Assembly: GCA_947624405.1 (NCBI GenBank)
Contig: CANQKB010000023.1
Span: 1 to 16,775, forward strand
Length of the DNA stretch: 16,775 nucleotides
Direction of reading: 5' to 3'
Origin: an uncultured Clostridia bacterium
Lineage (GTDB): Bacteria > Bacillota > Clostridia > TANB77 > CAG-508
The notes under the pieces are model-generated. The model was not told where the DNA came from. It saw nothing but the letters and a program-made list of their open reading frames with translations, and did not search any database. Of the stretch, positions 16,283-16,775 are shown in pieces. Each line of letters opens with the position of its first letter. Position 1 is the first letter of the stretch. The translations under genes and the position numbers were made by a program.

Positions 16283-16775
16283 TTTCAAAGATTAGAAGAT
16301 GTTGAAAAAAGATATGATGAATTAACAGTAAAAATCAGTGATCCAGAGGAAATTGCTAAAACAAGTTCCTGGCAGAAGCTTATGAAAGAGCATGCAGAGA
16401 TTGCTCCAGTTGTAGAAAAATATAGAGAGTATAAAAAATTAGAAAATACAATAAAAGAAAACGAAGAACTATTGAAAGATCCAGAACTTAAAGAACTTGC
16501 ACAAGCAGAAATAGATGAGGCAAAGGAAAGATTGCCAAAAGTAGAAGAAGAATTAAAAATATTGTTAATTCCAAAAGATCCTGATGACGATAAAAATATA
16601 ATATGCGAAATAAGAGCAGGAGCTGGAGGAGAGGAGGCAGCACTCTTTGCAGGAACATTATTTAGGATGTATTCAATGTATGCAGAAAAGAAACATTGGT
16701 CAATAGATATTCTAAATGAAAATGAAACAGAATTAGGTGGATATAAAGAAATTACTTTTATGGTTAATGGTAAAG
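16280..16775 (+). CDS. prfA: Peptide chain release factor 1, N-terminal part
   Basis: RF1 recognises UAA and UAG in the ribosomal A site and triggers peptide release. The frame is open to the end of the window (165 residues seen of about 355-360). The N-terminus MFQRLEDVEKRYDEL is typical, followed by the coiled-coil domain 1 and the conserved EIRAGAGGEEAALFAGTLFRMY. The stop-recognition loop and the GGQ motif lie beyond the window. There is no ribosome binding site directly before the ATG; the leader hairpin appears to supply one. The gene has its own promoter and no in-frame CGG in the visible part. Confidence 0.96.
   Translation, partial: MFQRLEDVEKRYDELTVKISDPEEIAKTSSWQKLMKEHAEIAPVVEKYREYKKLENTIKENEELLKDPELKELAQAEIDEAKERLPKVEEELKILLIPKDPDDDKNIICEIRAGAGGEEAALFAGTLFRMYSMYAEKKHWSIDILNENETELGGYKEITFMVNGK

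Overview
The window looks like chromosome from an AT-rich Firmicute, most likely an uncultured Clostridia. The evidence is strong AGGAGG-type ribosome binding sites, sigma-A promoters with 17-18 base spacers, heavy AGA arginine use, a VanA-type D-Ala-D-Ala ligase and YhaO/YhaN-like genes. Both window ends cut a gene: a cyclic-glucan-synthase-like gene at the left and prfA at the right.

Layout. 1-4010: the C-terminal part of a cyclic beta-1,2-glucan synthase-like protein, carried on two overlapping plus-strand genes. 4023-5677 (minus): tRNA-Arg(CCU) and a membrane-anchored extracytoplasmic protein. 5678-6037: a gap with a minus-strand promoter and a long imperfect palindrome. 6038-8542: murF and ddl, consecutive steps in making and attaching D-Ala-D-Ala in peptidoglycan. 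8578-9483: a J-domain co-chaperone with its own promoter. 9489-12450: an operon of two unrecognised small genes and a VirD4/TraG-type coupling ATPase, closed by a shared terminator that faces a small Xre regulator. 12680-13124: a second long imperfect palindrome and a promoter. 13125-16155: an SbcD/YhaO-like nuclease and an SbcC/YhaN-like ATPase with two membrane segments. 16157-16775: the prfA promoter, an unusual leader hairpin, and the first part of prfA.

Main observation. Four genes (ddl, the coupling ATPase, the SbcD-like and the SbcC-like genes) look frameshifted. Six breaks share one form: an in-frame CGG, one extra C directly before a glycine GGN codon. Skipping that C restores the conserved protein each time, including a P-loop, the C-terminal helix of ddl, and the link between Walker A and Walker B of the SbcC-like ATPase. 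A seventh in-frame CGG lies at the end of the SbcD-like gene, where the same rule simply changes the last residues. I found no in-frame CGG acting as an ordinary arginine codon in the window, although CGT, CGC, CGA, AGA and AGG are all used for arginine. About twenty out-of-frame CGG triplets in these genes cause no break. The simplest reading is that CGG is no longer a sense codon here and that CGGN is read with a +1 shift, in effect as a four-base glycine codon. Systematic sequence error is the main rival and can be tested with reads and peptides.

Other points are the split glucan synthase, an isolated coupling ATPase with no relaxase or secretion genes nearby, a hairpin that places the distant ribosome binding site 9-10 bases from the prfA start, a hairpin that presents the ddl ribosome binding site in its loop, and two palindromic intergenic elements of about 205-209 bases.
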